Shown in pieces: positions 5,455 through 5,763 of a DNA stretch of 5,763 bases. Below the pieces are notes generated by a model that saw nothing but the letters and a program-made list of their open reading frames with translations, had not been told where the DNA came from and made no database searches. Numbering within the stretch: the stretch's first letter is position 1; the number at the start of each line of letters is the position of its first letter. Origin of the DNA: Anaerolineaceae bacterium. GTDB taxonomy: Bacteria; Chloroflexota; Anaerolineae; Anaerolineales; Anaerolineaceae. The DNA lies in contig DAIEPS010000124.1 of assembly GCA_027348305.1 (NCBI GenBank), positions 1-5,763 on the forward strand, in the 5' to 3' direction. The position numbers and the translations under genes were made by a program.

Positions 5455-5763
5455 TCATTCATTATCCAGAAAATCATCCAGGGCTGAACGCAGTTCAAAG
5501 AATTCCTGCTTGATGCCTGAGATAAAAGTTGCAAAGGGTTCGATCCCAGATTGTTTAACCAGCACTTCCAGGCGTGAACAAAACTGTTCCATGCGCTTTC
5601 CACCAACCTGGCTGCAGCTACCTTTGAGTGTATGCAGCGCCCGTAATAATTCGGTTTTATCCTTTTTGTCTGTTGTGTTTTCAATTTCTTCGATCAAACC
5701 AGGCGTTCCACTCTTGAAAAGGTCTGTTATATGGCGCGCGGAATCCTTGCCATCTTCCCCCAT
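5455..5763 (-). CDS. Histidine phosphotransfer (Hpt) domain protein, probably partial
   Basis: Hpt domains carry phosphate on a histidine between hybrid kinases and response regulators. The 102 visible residues form the four-helix pattern, with the phospho-accepting His44 in RALHTLKGSCSQVGG and the following helix with RMEQFCSRLE. The protein is acidic, has no membrane segment and ends in FLDNE. An ATG lies exactly at the window edge (5763). However, Hpt domains usually have another helix turn before the LFKSGTPGLIEEI segment seen at residues 15-27, so the gene may continue beyond the edge as a longer Hpt protein or as the C-terminus of a hybrid kinase. It precedes the receiver-ATPase gene by 33 bases on the same strand, so the two are probably co-transcribed and the receiver is the natural phosphate partner (inferred). 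Confidence 0.85.
   Translation of the reverse strand: MGEDGKDSARHITDLFKSGTPGLIEEIENTTDKKDKTELLRALHTLKGSCSQVGGKRMEQFCSRLEVLVKQSGIEPFATFISGIKQEFFELRSALDDFLDNE

Noticed and set aside
5418..5684. 88-codon open frame on the minus strand
   Set aside because: It overlaps the Hpt gene in another frame; the Hpt frame carries the HTLKGS motif and is clearly the real one.

Overview
The window suggests a free-living bacterium, most compatible with the Chloroflexota (Anaerolineae-like). That placement is an inference from gene content: a class A RNase P RNA, a receiver-CpaE/TadZ fusion next to an Hpt protein, and short palindromes of the REP type. No gene here proves the lineage.

Left part (1-546): the window opens inside the RNase P RNA gene (rnpB). 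Its 3' part is present, including the tRNA-CCA-binding GGU, a P18 stem with a GCAA loop, and the P4 and P1 3' strands. Directly behind it the terminal part of rnpB, plus a downstream hairpin element, occurs a second time as a diverged tandem copy with an offset of 154 bases. The array ends in a strong hairpin with a T-run, a likely terminator. A small DUF3293 protein gene (547-1020, + strand) follows.

Middle (1021-1586): an AT-rich gap between convergent genes. It holds a roughly 100-base direct repeat in two copies, each followed by a copy, intact or decayed, of a GGTGCATCCC/GGGATGCACC palindrome. Another copy of the palindrome lies between them. The palindrome family also occurs at 477-501 and 4117-4150. 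Copies carry, or nearly carry, a GTAG-type foot, as known REP elements do.

Right part, all on the minus strand: an Hpt protein (5455 to beyond the right edge) is followed after 33 bases by a receiver domain fused to a ParA-like ATPase of the CpaE/TadZ type (4204-5421). These two could form the end of a phosphorelay acting on a polar or pilus-assembly ATPase. After a 184-base gap with two TATAAT boxes and one palindrome come an APH-fold phosphotransferase (2946-4019) and a MATE transporter (1587-2939). They are only 6 bases apart, so almost certainly an operon. A kinase-type modifying enzyme plus an exporter suggests handling of a small molecule, possibly a drug, but the substrate cannot be read from sequence.

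The most unusual feature is the duplicated rnpB 3' end. The protein genes belong to known families, and I see no convincing evidence of a wholly new multi-gene system.
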